From Barnesiella sp. (GTDB taxonomy: Bacteria > Bacteroidota > Bacteroidia > Bacteroidales > Muribaculaceae): DNA of 40,179 nt. The notes under the pieces are model-generated. The model saw nothing but the letters and a program-made list of their open reading frames with translations, was not told the DNA's origin and ran no database searches. The stretch lies in contig JAAVFD010000015.1 of assembly GCA_014800945.1 (NCBI GenBank), forward strand, positions 1-40,179, in the 5' to 3' direction. Shown here piece after piece: positions 34,288 through 40,179 of this stretch. Every line of letters starts with the position of its first letter. Position 1 is the stretch's first letter. A program made the position numbers and the translations under genes.

Positions 34288-34911
34288 ATGGTTAAAGAAT
34301 TACAAGTAGCAGGTGTTTTTGCCGAGAATACATATTTCTATATAGATTCCCACTCCAAATCCGGTTTTATAATAGATCCGGGAGCCCAACCCGGTATTAT
34401 ATATGAAACAGTAATGAGGAATGGCTGGACGATTGAGAAAATACTCCTAACTCATGGACATTTTGACCATTTTGGAGCGGCTGAAATTCTCCGGGAGAAA
34501 CTTATCGCACCAATTTACATATATCCTCAAGACTCAGTGTATCTAACAGATACATATCTGAATTTGAGTGCAAACACTCAGAATCCCATAACTGTGCCTC
34601 ACTATGAAGAATTATATGACGGCGAAGTTATTAGATTGAAAGAAAATTCAGGTTTTTATCTCAAAGTAATCCACACTCCCGGGCATACCCCCGGCTCGGT
34701 AACCTTTTATTCTCCGGATGAAAAAATCGCTTTTGTTGGTGATTTGCTCTATGAACATGGTCCTGGTTTGACTAACTTTCCCGGAGGCAACAGGCAAGTT
34801 CTTGAAGATAGTATTATAAATAAAATCTTTACATTACCTGATAACACAATTCTCTATTCGGGTCACTCATCTCCCATAACCGTTGCTCAGGAAAAAGAGT
34901 TGTTGCTATAA
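34288..34911 (+). CDS. Metallo-beta-lactamase-fold hydrolase (glyoxalase II-like)
   Basis: 207 residues. The dinuclear-zinc motif LTHGHFDHFGA (H56-x-H58-x-D60-H61) is intact, with the later metal ligands in HTPGHTPGSVTFY, FVGDLLYEHGPG and YSGHSSPITV. The layout matches cytoplasmic YcbL/GloB-like hydrolases that cleave thioesters such as S-lactoylglutathione or related substrates; the substrate here is unknown. It follows the FrnE-like gene by 18 bases and ends at an intrinsic terminator, completing the marR - FrnE - hydrolase unit, likely a redox or electrophile response set. Confidence 0.92.
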   Translation: MVKELQVAGVFAENTYFYIDSHSKSGFIIDPGAQPGIIYETVMRNGWTIEKILLTHGHFDHFGAAEILREKLIAPIYIYPQDSVYLTDTYLNLSANTQNPITVPHYEELYDGEVIRLKENSGFYLKVIHTPGHTPGSVTFYSPDEKIAFVGDLLYEHGPGLTNFPGGNRQVLEDSIINKIFTLPDNTILYSGHSSPITVAQEKELLL

Positions 34912-34938
34912 ATTAATAATCTAACAATAAATACCGTT

Positions 34939-34970
34939 GGCTGTGCCGAAAAATAGGCACAGCCTATTTT
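34939..34970 (+). terminator. Intrinsic terminator of the marR operon
   Basis: Perfect 9-bp stem GGCTGTGCC (34939-34947) / GGCACAGCC (34956-34964), 8-base A-rich loop, followed by TATTTT. Confidence 0.9.
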
Positions 34971-35019
34971 AATTATAAATATTGAAAAACATAAAGCAAA
35001 CCTAAATTATTTATTAATA

Positions 35020-35051
35020 TTTGGTTGATTGACGGCAATGTCTTAATTTTG
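35020..35051 (+). promoter_or_regulatory. Sigma-ABfr promoter of the agmatine/putrescine operon
   Basis: TTTG at 35020-35023 and TAATTTTG at 35044-35051 are exactly 20 bases apart, the best match to the Bacteroidetes -33/-7 consensus in the window. The ATG at 35091 is 39 bases beyond the -7 element. An upstream start at 35025 lies inside the promoter, so it can be dismissed. Confidence 0.75.
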
Positions 35052-35090
35052 GCACAAATAAATATTTACACACTACACCTTTTTGTCGCT

Positions 35091-35324
35091 ATGACTGACA
35101 TTATTGATATTTTCAATCAATACCTTAGCCAATATGACAGCATTGATATTGCGGAGTCTGAGTTCAAAAAGAGCACTCATGAAAATTCGGATCTCAGGGA
35201 AGCTTATCGTGAATGGTGTCATGAAGTTGGTAGTACCGAAAAACGTGGATTTTACGATTATGCCGAAGAATATCTTGATTCTCAGGATGATGTGTGGAAC
35301 ACTTTAACAGATATTGATGAGTAA
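35091..35324 (+). CDS. Small acidic protein of unknown function in the agmatine operon
   Basis: 77 residues, not recognised. The start at 35091 is set by the promoter just upstream. It is acidic (Asp/Glu-rich) and mostly helical in look: IIDIFNQYLSQYDSIDIAESEF, a central YREWCHEVGSTEKRGFYDYAEEYL, and an acidic tail WNTLTDIDE. There is no signal peptide, membrane span or known motif beyond the single Cys. Its stop codon overlaps the agmatine deiminase start by 8 bases (ATGAGTAA), so the two are co-translated. The context suggests a cytoplasmic accessory or regulator of polyamine enzymes, but I have no homology evidence; it may equally be an unrelated conserved small protein. Promoter, start and coupling make it likely to be a real gene. 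Confidence 0.75.
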   Translation: MTDIIDIFNQYLSQYDSIDIAESEFKKSTHENSDLREAYREWCHEVGSTEKRGFYDYAEEYLDSQDDVWNTLTDIDE

Positions 35325-36345
35325 AGTACGATTTCCCGCTGAATGGGAAAAAAATTGCACTATCCTTGTGGCTATGCCACATGAAAACACCGATTGGCAG
35401 TATATTATTGATGAAGTGACAGAATGTTACATCAACCTCATAAAAGCTTTCACTTCTAAAGGATTAACAGCGATTGTAGTCTCACCTGATTCAAATAACA
35501 CTCGTTCTTTGCTTAGTGGCATTGACAATTCAAAAATTATATATTTTGATGCTGAGACTAATGATACGTGGACAAGAGATTACGGTCCTATCACAGTTGA
35601 GAAAAATGGAAGTTTGATAATAGAAGACTTCAAATTCAATGGATGGGGCTTGAAATTTGCTGCCTGTCATGATAATCTTGTTACGGAAAAACTATGTAAG
35701 GCAAGACTTGTAACTGCTCCGAGAGAAAATCGCTTAGGTTTTGTGCTTGAAGGAGGTTCACTTGAATCTGACGGAAAAGGCACTCTGCTCACAACCGCCA
35801 GATGCCTTGAATCGCCGAACAGAAACGGAGATTTAACAAGGACGCAAATTGAGAATAAACTCACAGAGTGGCTTGGAATAGAACGATTTCTTTGGCTTGA
35901 GCATGGTGCGCTTGAAGGTGATGATACGGACAGCCATATTGATACATTGGCAAGAATAGCACCATACGATACCATAATTTATACCGGTTGTCAGGACAAA
36001 AACGATTCTCATTTCGATGAGCTGACTAAAATGAAACTTGAACTTGAGAATTTTGTAACAGAACAAGGAACCCGCTTTAATCTTGTTGAACTACCACTTC
36101 CCTCACCTATTTATGATGAAGACGGCTTGAGACTTCCTGCAACATACGCTAACTATCTTGTCACACCACAGGCAATTTTTATGCCCACATATAATCAGCC
36201 GCTCAACGATAGCACAGCAAAGGGTATTCTTGAAGCTGTTTTTGAAAAAGAGGTTATAACCGTGGATTGCACTCCACTTATTAAACAGCATGGTTCACTT
36301 CATTGTGCAACCATGCAAATTCCAATTGAAGCATTATGTCTATAA
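35317..36345 (+). CDS. aguA: Agmatine deiminase (agmatine iminohydrolase)
   Basis: 342 residues from ATG 35317. Guanidino-group-modifying enzyme that converts agmatine to N-carbamoylputrescine and ammonia. PAEWEKNCTILVAMPHENTDW opens the first blade, then TWTRDYGPITVE (the substrate-binding W-x-RD-GP motif), FKFNGWG, LEGGSLESDGKGTLLTT (EGG-x-ES-x-G), CLESPNRN, WLEHGALEGDDTDSHIDT with the catalytic His and Asp, and near the C-terminus the nucleophile in HGSLHCATMQIP (Cys ~330). The repeated beta-blade pentein fold is clear. It overlaps the small acidic protein upstream by 8 bases and the N-carbamoylputrescine amidase downstream by 10 bases, forming a tight operon. Confidence 0.96.
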   Translation: MSKVRFPAEWEKNCTILVAMPHENTDWQYIIDEVTECYINLIKAFTSKGLTAIVVSPDSNNTRSLLSGIDNSKIIYFDAETNDTWTRDYGPITVEKNGSLIIEDFKFNGWGLKFAACHDNLVTEKLCKARLVTAPRENRLGFVLEGGSLESDGKGTLLTTARCLESPNRNGDLTRTQIENKLTEWLGIERFLWLEHGALEGDDTDSHIDTLARIAPYDTIIYTGCQDKNDSHFDELTKMKLELENFVTEQGTRFNLVELPLPSPIYDEDGLRLPATYANYLVTPQAIFMPTYNQPLNDSTAKGILEAVFEKEVITVDCTPLIKQHGSLHCATMQIPIEALCL

Positions 36346-37232
36346 AGTCAGATTTTTTACCTGTTGGCATTATTCAACAGTCTAAAACAGATAACATTCT
36401 CCAGAATAGAACGAAACTTGCCGATGCGGCTCGCAAACTTGCTGCGGGAGGAGCTAAACTTATTGTTAATCAAGAGTTACACGACTCATTATATTTCTGT
36501 CAGACTGAAAATACCGGTGAGTTTGACCTTGCTGTTGATATTGAAGAGGAATCCACCGGTTTTTACTCTAAGCTTGCTAAAGAGTTGGGAGTTGTACTCG
36601 TTACATCCTTGTTTGAAAAAAGAGCTCCCGGATTATATCACAACACAGCAGTGGTTTTTGAAGCCGATGGTTCGGTTGCGGGAAAATATCGTAAGATGCA
36701 TATACCGGATGATCCCGCCTATTACGAAAAATTCTATTTCACTCCCGGAGATATAGGCTTTGAACCTATCAATACATCAGTTGGAAAACTCGGTGTGCTG
36801 ATTTGCTGGGATCAGTGGTATCCGGAGGCGGCAAGACTGATGGCTCTCAAAGGTGCTGAAATATTGATATATCCAACTGCTATAGGTTGGGAGTCAACTG
36901 ACACTCCTGAAGAAAAGGAGCGTCAGAGAGAAGCTTGGATAACCGTACAGAGAGGTCATGCTGTAGCAAACGGAATTCCTGTTGTAACAGTTAACCGTGT
37001 TGGACTTGAGCCTGACCCAAGTGGTGCCACAGGTGGTATTTTATTCTGGGGTACAAGCTTTGTTGCCGGACCTCAAGGAGAATTTCTTTATAAAGCTCCA
37101 GAAAATGAAGAGGCAGTGGAGATCGTTAATATAGACATGAAACGAAGTGAGAATGTCCGCCGCTGGTGGCCTTTTTTGAGAGACCGACGAATAGATGCTT
37201 ATTCAGAAATAACAAAAAGGTTTATCGATTGA
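36336..37232 (+). CDS. aguB: N-carbamoylputrescine amidase
   Basis: 298 residues, nitrilase superfamily. It hydrolyses N-carbamoylputrescine to putrescine, CO2 and ammonia. The Glu-Lys-Cys triad is visible: LIVNQELHDS (Glu47), KYRKMHIPDD (Lys120) and VLICWDQWYPEAARL (Cys157). Other family features: FYFTPGD, RGHAVANGIPVVTVNRVG, GGILFWGTSFVAGPQGE and the tail RRWWPFLRDRRIDAYSEITKRF, all as in plant and bacterial AguB. Pairing with the deiminase confirms the function beyond the general nitrilase call. The last codons form the left arm of the terminator stem. No decarboxylase speA is in this window. Confidence 0.97.
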   Translation: MSIKSDFLPVGIIQQSKTDNILQNRTKLADAARKLAAGGAKLIVNQELHDSLYFCQTENTGEFDLAVDIEEESTGFYSKLAKELGVVLVTSLFEKRAPGLYHNTAVVFEADGSVAGKYRKMHIPDDPAYYEKFYFTPGDIGFEPINTSVGKLGVLICWDQWYPEAARLMALKGAEILIYPTAIGWESTDTPEEKERQREAWITVQRGHAVANGIPVVTVNRVGLEPDPSGATGGILFWGTSFVAGPQGEFLYKAPENEEAVEIVNIDMKRSENVRRWWPFLRDRRIDAYSEITKRFID

Positions 37233-37247
37233 TAAACCTTTTTTATT
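37214..37247. terminator. Intrinsic terminator overlapping the aguB stop; usable from both sides
   Basis: AAAAAGGTTTATC (37214-37226) pairs with GATAAACCTTTTT (37231-37243), 13 bp, loop GATT, so the stop codon TGA lies at the loop and right arm. The plus-strand T-tract continues to 37244. The minus-strand copy also has a T-run, so it may serve lysA, which ends 23 bases away. Confidence 0.85.
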
Positions 37248-37266
37248 ATTCTCGTATTTGTTATTT

Positions 37267-38406
37267 TCATTTTGTTATTGCCCCAGGAAGTCTGCGCAGA
37301 TTATATTGCGATGCCATTATCTCTCCATAGGCACCGGCACTTCTCAGAGCTAATAAATCGCCTCTCTTAACTTCCGGCAAAACAGCGTCTTCCTGAAACA
37401 CATCACTTGATTCACATATCGGACCTACCACATCGTACTTTTCAGGTAAACCGTCTGATGTAATATTCTCAATTTTATGATATGCCTGATATAGAGCCGG
37501 CCTGATTAAATCTGTCATACCGGCGTCAACTATGGCAAACTGTTTGGCCGTACCTTTCTTAACGTACAAAACCTTTGTTATCAGTGAACCGCATTGCGCA
37601 ACTACTGATCTGCCAAGTTCAAAATGAACCTCCTGTCCTGGTCTTATTGATAGATTCCTTGAAAAAACCTCAAAATAACTTTTAAAATCCGGTATCGGAT
37701 TCTTATCGGGATCGTCATAATCAATTCCAAGCCCTCCACCAACATTTATTGTTTTTAATCTCACACCTTTGGCTTCCAACTCGTTTTGCAATGAATTAAT
37801 TCTTTCACAAAGTACAGCAAAAGGAGTATTGTCCGTGATTTGAGAACCTATATGAAAATGTAGCCCCACAAGTTCTACCCCTCTCAGTTCCTTACATCTT
37901 TCAATCACCGAATCCAACTGTTCTAAGTTAATTCCGAATTTATTTTCAGCAAGTCCGGTTGTTATATAATGATGAGTGTGGGCATCTATGTTTGGATTAA
38001 CTCTTATAGCCACATTTGCCGTTTTATCGAGGCTTACCGCAATCTGAGATATTACTTCAAGTTCGGGTACTGATTCTACATTGAAAGTTGAAATACCGGT
38101 TTTGAGTCCGTATAATATTTCGGCATCGGTTTTTCCAACTCCTGCAAAAACTATTTTTGCCGGGTCAAATCCGGCTGCGACAGCTGCCTTGATCTCACCA
38201 CCGCTGACGGCATCTATTCCTAACCCTGCATTATTTATCTGCTCAAGAATTATTGGATTAGCATTAGCCTTCATTGCATAATGCACCTTGAAGTTTGATG
38301 CCGGCACAGAGGTATTGATTGCGTCCAGTGTTCTACGAAGCAAATCAAGGTCATAATAATAAAATGGTGTATCTGCTCCTCGGAACAATTCTATGGGAAA
38401 ATCCAT
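37267..38406 (-). CDS. lysA: Diaminopimelate decarboxylase
   Basis: 379 residues. PLP enzyme that decarboxylates meso-diaminopimelate to lysine, the last lysine step. The alanine-racemase-like barrel shows FYYYDLDLLRRTLDAI, the Schiff-base Lys46 in VHYAMKANAN, GIDAVSGGEI, FAGVGKTDAEI, GLHFHIGSQ, INVGGGLGIDY, FELGRSVV, and VGPICESSDVF with the substrate-binding Cys of CESSD, then AGAYGE near the C-terminus. This combination separates it from ornithine or carboxynorspermidine decarboxylases. It is 25 bases downstream of lysC on the same strand, so the two form a lysine operon. Confidence 0.96.
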   Translation of the reverse strand: MDFPIELFRGADTPFYYYDLDLLRRTLDAINTSVPASNFKVHYAMKANANPIILEQINNAGLGIDAVSGGEIKAAVAAGFDPAKIVFAGVGKTDAEILYGLKTGISTFNVESVPELEVISQIAVSLDKTANVAIRVNPNIDAHTHHYITTGLAENKFGINLEQLDSVIERCKELRGVELVGLHFHIGSQITDNTPFAVLCERINSLQNELEAKGVRLKTINVGGGLGIDYDDPDKNPIPDFKSYFEVFSRNLSIRPGQEVHFELGRSVVAQCGSLITKVLYVKKGTAKQFAIVDAGMTDLIRPALYQAYHKIENITSDGLPEKYDVVGPICESSDVFQEDAVLPEVKRGDLLALRSAGAYGEIMASQYNLRRLPGAITK

Positions 38407-38431
38407 AATTAAAGCTCTGAAGTGGTTTTAT

Positions 38432-39745
38432 TTACTTAAACAATCTATCACTGAGCAGGTTCAGTGCCTTTAATTTGTCACACTTGCGCACAAGCAGAGA
38501 TATATTATAATTGCTGCCACCATATGAAATCATTCTTACCGGAATGTCTTTAAGGGCATTCACTACCTCAGCCTCGAAACCTCGGTTCTGCCATTCAAGG
38601 TCACCGACAACACAGATAATCACCATATCATGATCAACACTTACTGTGCCGAATTTTTTCAAATCTTCAATAATGGCATGGAGATTTCTCTCGTTATCAA
38701 CTGTTACAGAGACACCGACCTCTGACGTGGCAACCATGTCGATTGAGGTGCGGTGGGTCTCAAAAATTTCAAAAACCTTACGCATAAAGCCGTAAGCAAG
38801 CAGCATTCTGCTACTCTTGATTTTAATAGCCGTGATATTGTCCTTAGCAGCTACAGCCTTGATGGAATGAGTGGGACGTGAGTTAAAAATTAATGTGCCC
38901 GGAGCCTCAGGATCCATTGTGTTAAGGAGTCGCACCGGAATATTATTCAACTTTGCCGGAAGAACACATGTTGGATGCAGAATTTTTGCTCCGAAATAAG
39001 CTAACTCAGCAGCCTCTTCAAAGTGGAGCTCCTTGACCGGTTTTGTGCCCTCAACAAAGCGCGGGTCATTATTATGCATACCGTCAATATCAGTCCATAT
39101 CTCTATTTCCTCAGCATTTATGGCTGCACCGATAAGTGATGCTGTGTAGTCGCTGCCGCCACGCTGCAGGTTATCAATCTCACCGTATGCATTTCTACAG
39201 ATATAGCCTTGTGTAAGGTACAACGATGCATCCGGATTCTCTTCCAACAATGCGGAAAGTTTGGTTTGAATATATTGAGTATCCGGTTCGGCGTTTTTAT
39301 CTGTTCTCATAAAATCCAGAGCAGGTATCATTACAACATTTATTCCCTGCTCTTTCATGTAGTAGTACATAAGAGTGGTGGAAATCAGTTCTCCCTGAGC
39401 CAGAATTTCCTTCTCTTCAAATAATGTGAATATTGGTTTGTTGAAAGAACGGATGAAATCAAATCGCTCACCAATCGCTTCTGTTGCCGCTTTCTTAAAC
39501 TCTTCCGATGAATAAAGTTCCTCTATTGTGCGAGAATATTTTGCTTCAAGGGCATTAATTGTTTCCTTGGCACCGGTCACATTCTTTTTATATAAATAAT
39601 CAGAAATCTCTACAAGAGAGTTCGTTGTGCCGGACATTGCTGAAAGCACTACTATATTTTTACCTCGATTAGCCACCAGTGCAGCTACATCTTTGATTCT
39701 TTGTGCAGTACCCACTGAAGTACCACCAAATTTCAAGACTTTCAT
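38432..39745 (-). CDS. lysC: Aspartate kinase (monofunctional, lysine-branch type)
   Basis: 437 residues. It phosphorylates aspartate at the head of the aspartate family. VLKFGGTSVGTAQRI (3-17), NIVVLSAMSGTTNSLVEI, the QGELISTTLMYYYMKEQG region, LQRGGSDYTASLIGAAI, EIWTDIDGMHNNDPRF and FGAKILHPTCVLPAKL form the kinase domain; two ACT domains follow (TAIKIKSSRMLLAYGFMRKVF, MVATSEVGVSVTV, VICVVGDL). It is followed by lysA, so lysine feedback is likely. The start is preceded by TTAAAGGTTAAAGG, a tandem repeat that could serve as a ribosome contact, and by a -7 element. It is the second aspartokinase in the window after thrA. Confidence 0.96.
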   Translation of the reverse strand: MKVLKFGGTSVGTAQRIKDVAALVANRGKNIVVLSAMSGTTNSLVEISDYLYKKNVTGAKETINALEAKYSRTIEELYSSEEFKKAATEAIGERFDFIRSFNKPIFTLFEEKEILAQGELISTTLMYYYMKEQGINVVMIPALDFMRTDKNAEPDTQYIQTKLSALLEENPDASLYLTQGYICRNAYGEIDNLQRGGSDYTASLIGAAINAEEIEIWTDIDGMHNNDPRFVEGTKPVKELHFEEAAELAYFGAKILHPTCVLPAKLNNIPVRLLNTMDPEAPGTLIFNSRPTHSIKAVAAKDNITAIKIKSSRMLLAYGFMRKVFEIFETHRTSIDMVATSEVGVSVTVDNERNLHAIIEDLKKFGTVSVDHDMVIICVVGDLEWQNRGFEAEVVNALKDIPVRMISYGGSNYNISLLVRKCDKLKALNLLSDRLFK

Positions 39746-39775
39746 CCTTTAACCTTTAATCATTAATTTTTTTTG

Positions 39776-39783
39776 CAAAGTTA
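39776..39783 (-). promoter_or_regulatory. Candidate -7 element of the lysC-lysA operon
   Basis: Minus strand TAACTTTG, exact TAnnTTTG match, 30 bases before the lysC ATG at 39745. Confidence 0.55.
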
Positions 39784-39889
39784 ATCAGAGAATCCGTAAT
39801 TTTCACACTTTGAATCTCCTTTTTATATTTTCTCTGTTTTTTTACTGCTTCCGGAATATTAAATGCATTGTTGAAGTTATAACTTGCCA

Positions 39890-39921
39890 CTTGCGACAAT
39901 CAAAATCAATTTGTAAATTTG
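39890..39921 (+). promoter_or_regulatory. Candidate sigma-ABfr promoter before the 31-codon ORF
   Basis: CTTG at 39890-39893 and TAAATTTG at 39914-39921 are 20 bases apart, a good -33/-7 match. Transcription would begin near 39928, only about 10 bases before the ATG at 39938. Confidence 0.55.
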
Positions 39922-39937
39922 GGAAATTAAAAAATCT

Positions 39938-40033
39938 ATGATTACCCTAATTATTAAGATGATAATATTTGCACTTTTAGCACTTTTCTTGATTGGGTTT
40001 ATTTCCGAATTAATTGAGATTCTTAAAAAATAA
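39938..40033 (+). CDS. Possible 31-residue single-span membrane peptide
   Basis: ATG at 39938 opens 31 codons ending in TAA at 40031-40033. The peptide is one hydrophobic helix (IIKMIIFALLALFLIGF) followed by a charged amphipathic end (SELIEILKK), consistent with an inner-membrane small protein. A well-spaced promoter lies immediately upstream and nothing else explains that promoter, which is the main support. The AT-rich sequence can yield hydrophobic peptides by chance, and a small noncoding RNA is a real alternative. I recognise no family. Confidence 0.4.
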   Translation: MITLIIKMIIFALLALFLIGFISELIEILKK

Positions 40034-40107
40034 TTCCTAACATAAAAATACTAACTATTCACCCAGTGTGAACAATTGCGCCAAGATTCCTGCCATATTT
40101 TAGTAAG

Positions 40108-40179
40108 TTAACGGTTCAATGCCTCGCCGTTTTTAGTCAGTTCCGGAGAAAGCTGCGAGAGCAGAAGCTTGTAGGACTC
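40108..40179 (-). CDS. C-terminal end of a minus-strand gene cut by the window edge
   Basis: Reading leftward from the edge, 23 codons (ESYKLLLSQLSPELTKNGEA, then LNR) run to a TAA at 40108-40110. The DNA is more GC-rich than the neighbouring intergenic bases and the peptide has balanced, protein-like composition, so it looks like a real C-terminus. Too short to name. Confidence 0.45.
   Translation of the reverse strand, partial: ESYKLLLSQLSPELTKNGEALNR

Larger units (their letters stand above)
39784..40107. other. Gene-poor stretch at the right edge, holding a possible small ORF
   Basis: Between lysC and the right-edge partial gene I see only a plus-strand promoter (39890-39921) and the 31-codon ORF it could drive. 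No tRNA, repeat or terminator of quality; TTCAC-CCAGT-GTGAA near 40063 is a weak 5-bp hairpin. Confidence 0.6.

Noticed and set aside
35025-35090. Upstream extension of the 77-residue protein to 99 residues
   Set aside because: The start would lie between the -33 and -7 promoter elements, before transcription begins.
37267-38406. Carboxynorspermidine decarboxylase, given the neighbouring putrescine genes
   Set aside because: Motifs (GLHFHIGSQ, GGGLGIDY, CESSD) and the lysC partner on the same strand fit diaminopimelate decarboxylase.

Overview
This is a 40-kb piece of a Bacteroidales chromosome, most likely from a gut lineage such as Muribaculaceae or a close relative (the order is well supported, the family is a guess). 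It is AT-rich. Many genes are preceded by the Bacteroidetes sigma-ABfr -7 element TAnnTTTG and have A-rich leaders rather than Shine-Dalgarno sites. The gene families are typical of the order: a PCMD-domain secreted protein, a TonB-dependent receptor with a carboxypeptidase-regulatory-like N-terminus, a NagB/PIG-L fusion, Cys-free L31, and a secreted protein with InlB-like repeats and a short C-terminal sorting-like tail.

Layout. 1-1099: end of an FtsX-like ABC permease and its ATPase. 1101-3969 (minus): an Omp85-like outer-membrane barrel and an overlapping phosphoethanolamine-transferase-like membrane enzyme, both envelope genes. 4162-5121: a PCMD lipid/carbohydrate-surface type protein. 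5237-10739 (plus): pheS, nth, a CLC-type anion channel/transporter and a TonB-dependent receptor. 10760-12270 (minus): small outer-membrane barrel plus a family 2 glycosyltransferase. 12375-14267: glutamine-dependent nadE. 14289-15616 (minus): periplasmic rhodanese and a TM1586-type nitroreductase. 15711-22943 (plus): threonine-aldolase-like PLP enzyme, then a tight run metF - holB-like - AddB-like nuclease - hemW. 22946-23419 (minus): rlmH. 23476-27622 (plus): nadC and a 1095-residue repeat protein. 27694-30125 (minus): NagB/PIG-L fusion and rpmE2 (L31). 30422-33045: a structured leader and the fused aspartokinase-homoserine dehydrogenase thrA. 33118-34911: marR - FrnE/DsbA-like - metallo-beta-lactamase-fold hydrolase. 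35091-37232: a 77-residue unknown protein, agmatine deiminase and N-carbamoylputrescine amidase in overlapping frames (putrescine synthesis). 37267-39745 (minus): lysC-lysA. The right edge holds a possible 31-residue membrane peptide and the last 23 codons of a minus-strand gene.

Functionally the right half is centred on the aspartate family (thrA, lysC, lysA) and polyamines. NAD synthesis is represented twice (nadE and nadC), at separate places. I see no tRNA, rRNA, CRISPR array, insertion sequence, integrase, phage gene or defence island; this looks like ordinary core chromosome. The observations most worth following are a strong RNA hairpin with nested upstream ORFs in the thrA leader, a 14-bp hairpin abutting the start codon of the TonB-dependent receptor, loss of the canonical catalytic residues in the NagB half of the NagB/PIG-L fusion, a channel-like Glu-to-Val change in the CLC protein, and the unknown 77-residue protein locked into the agmatine operon. 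No clear novel multi-gene system is evident.
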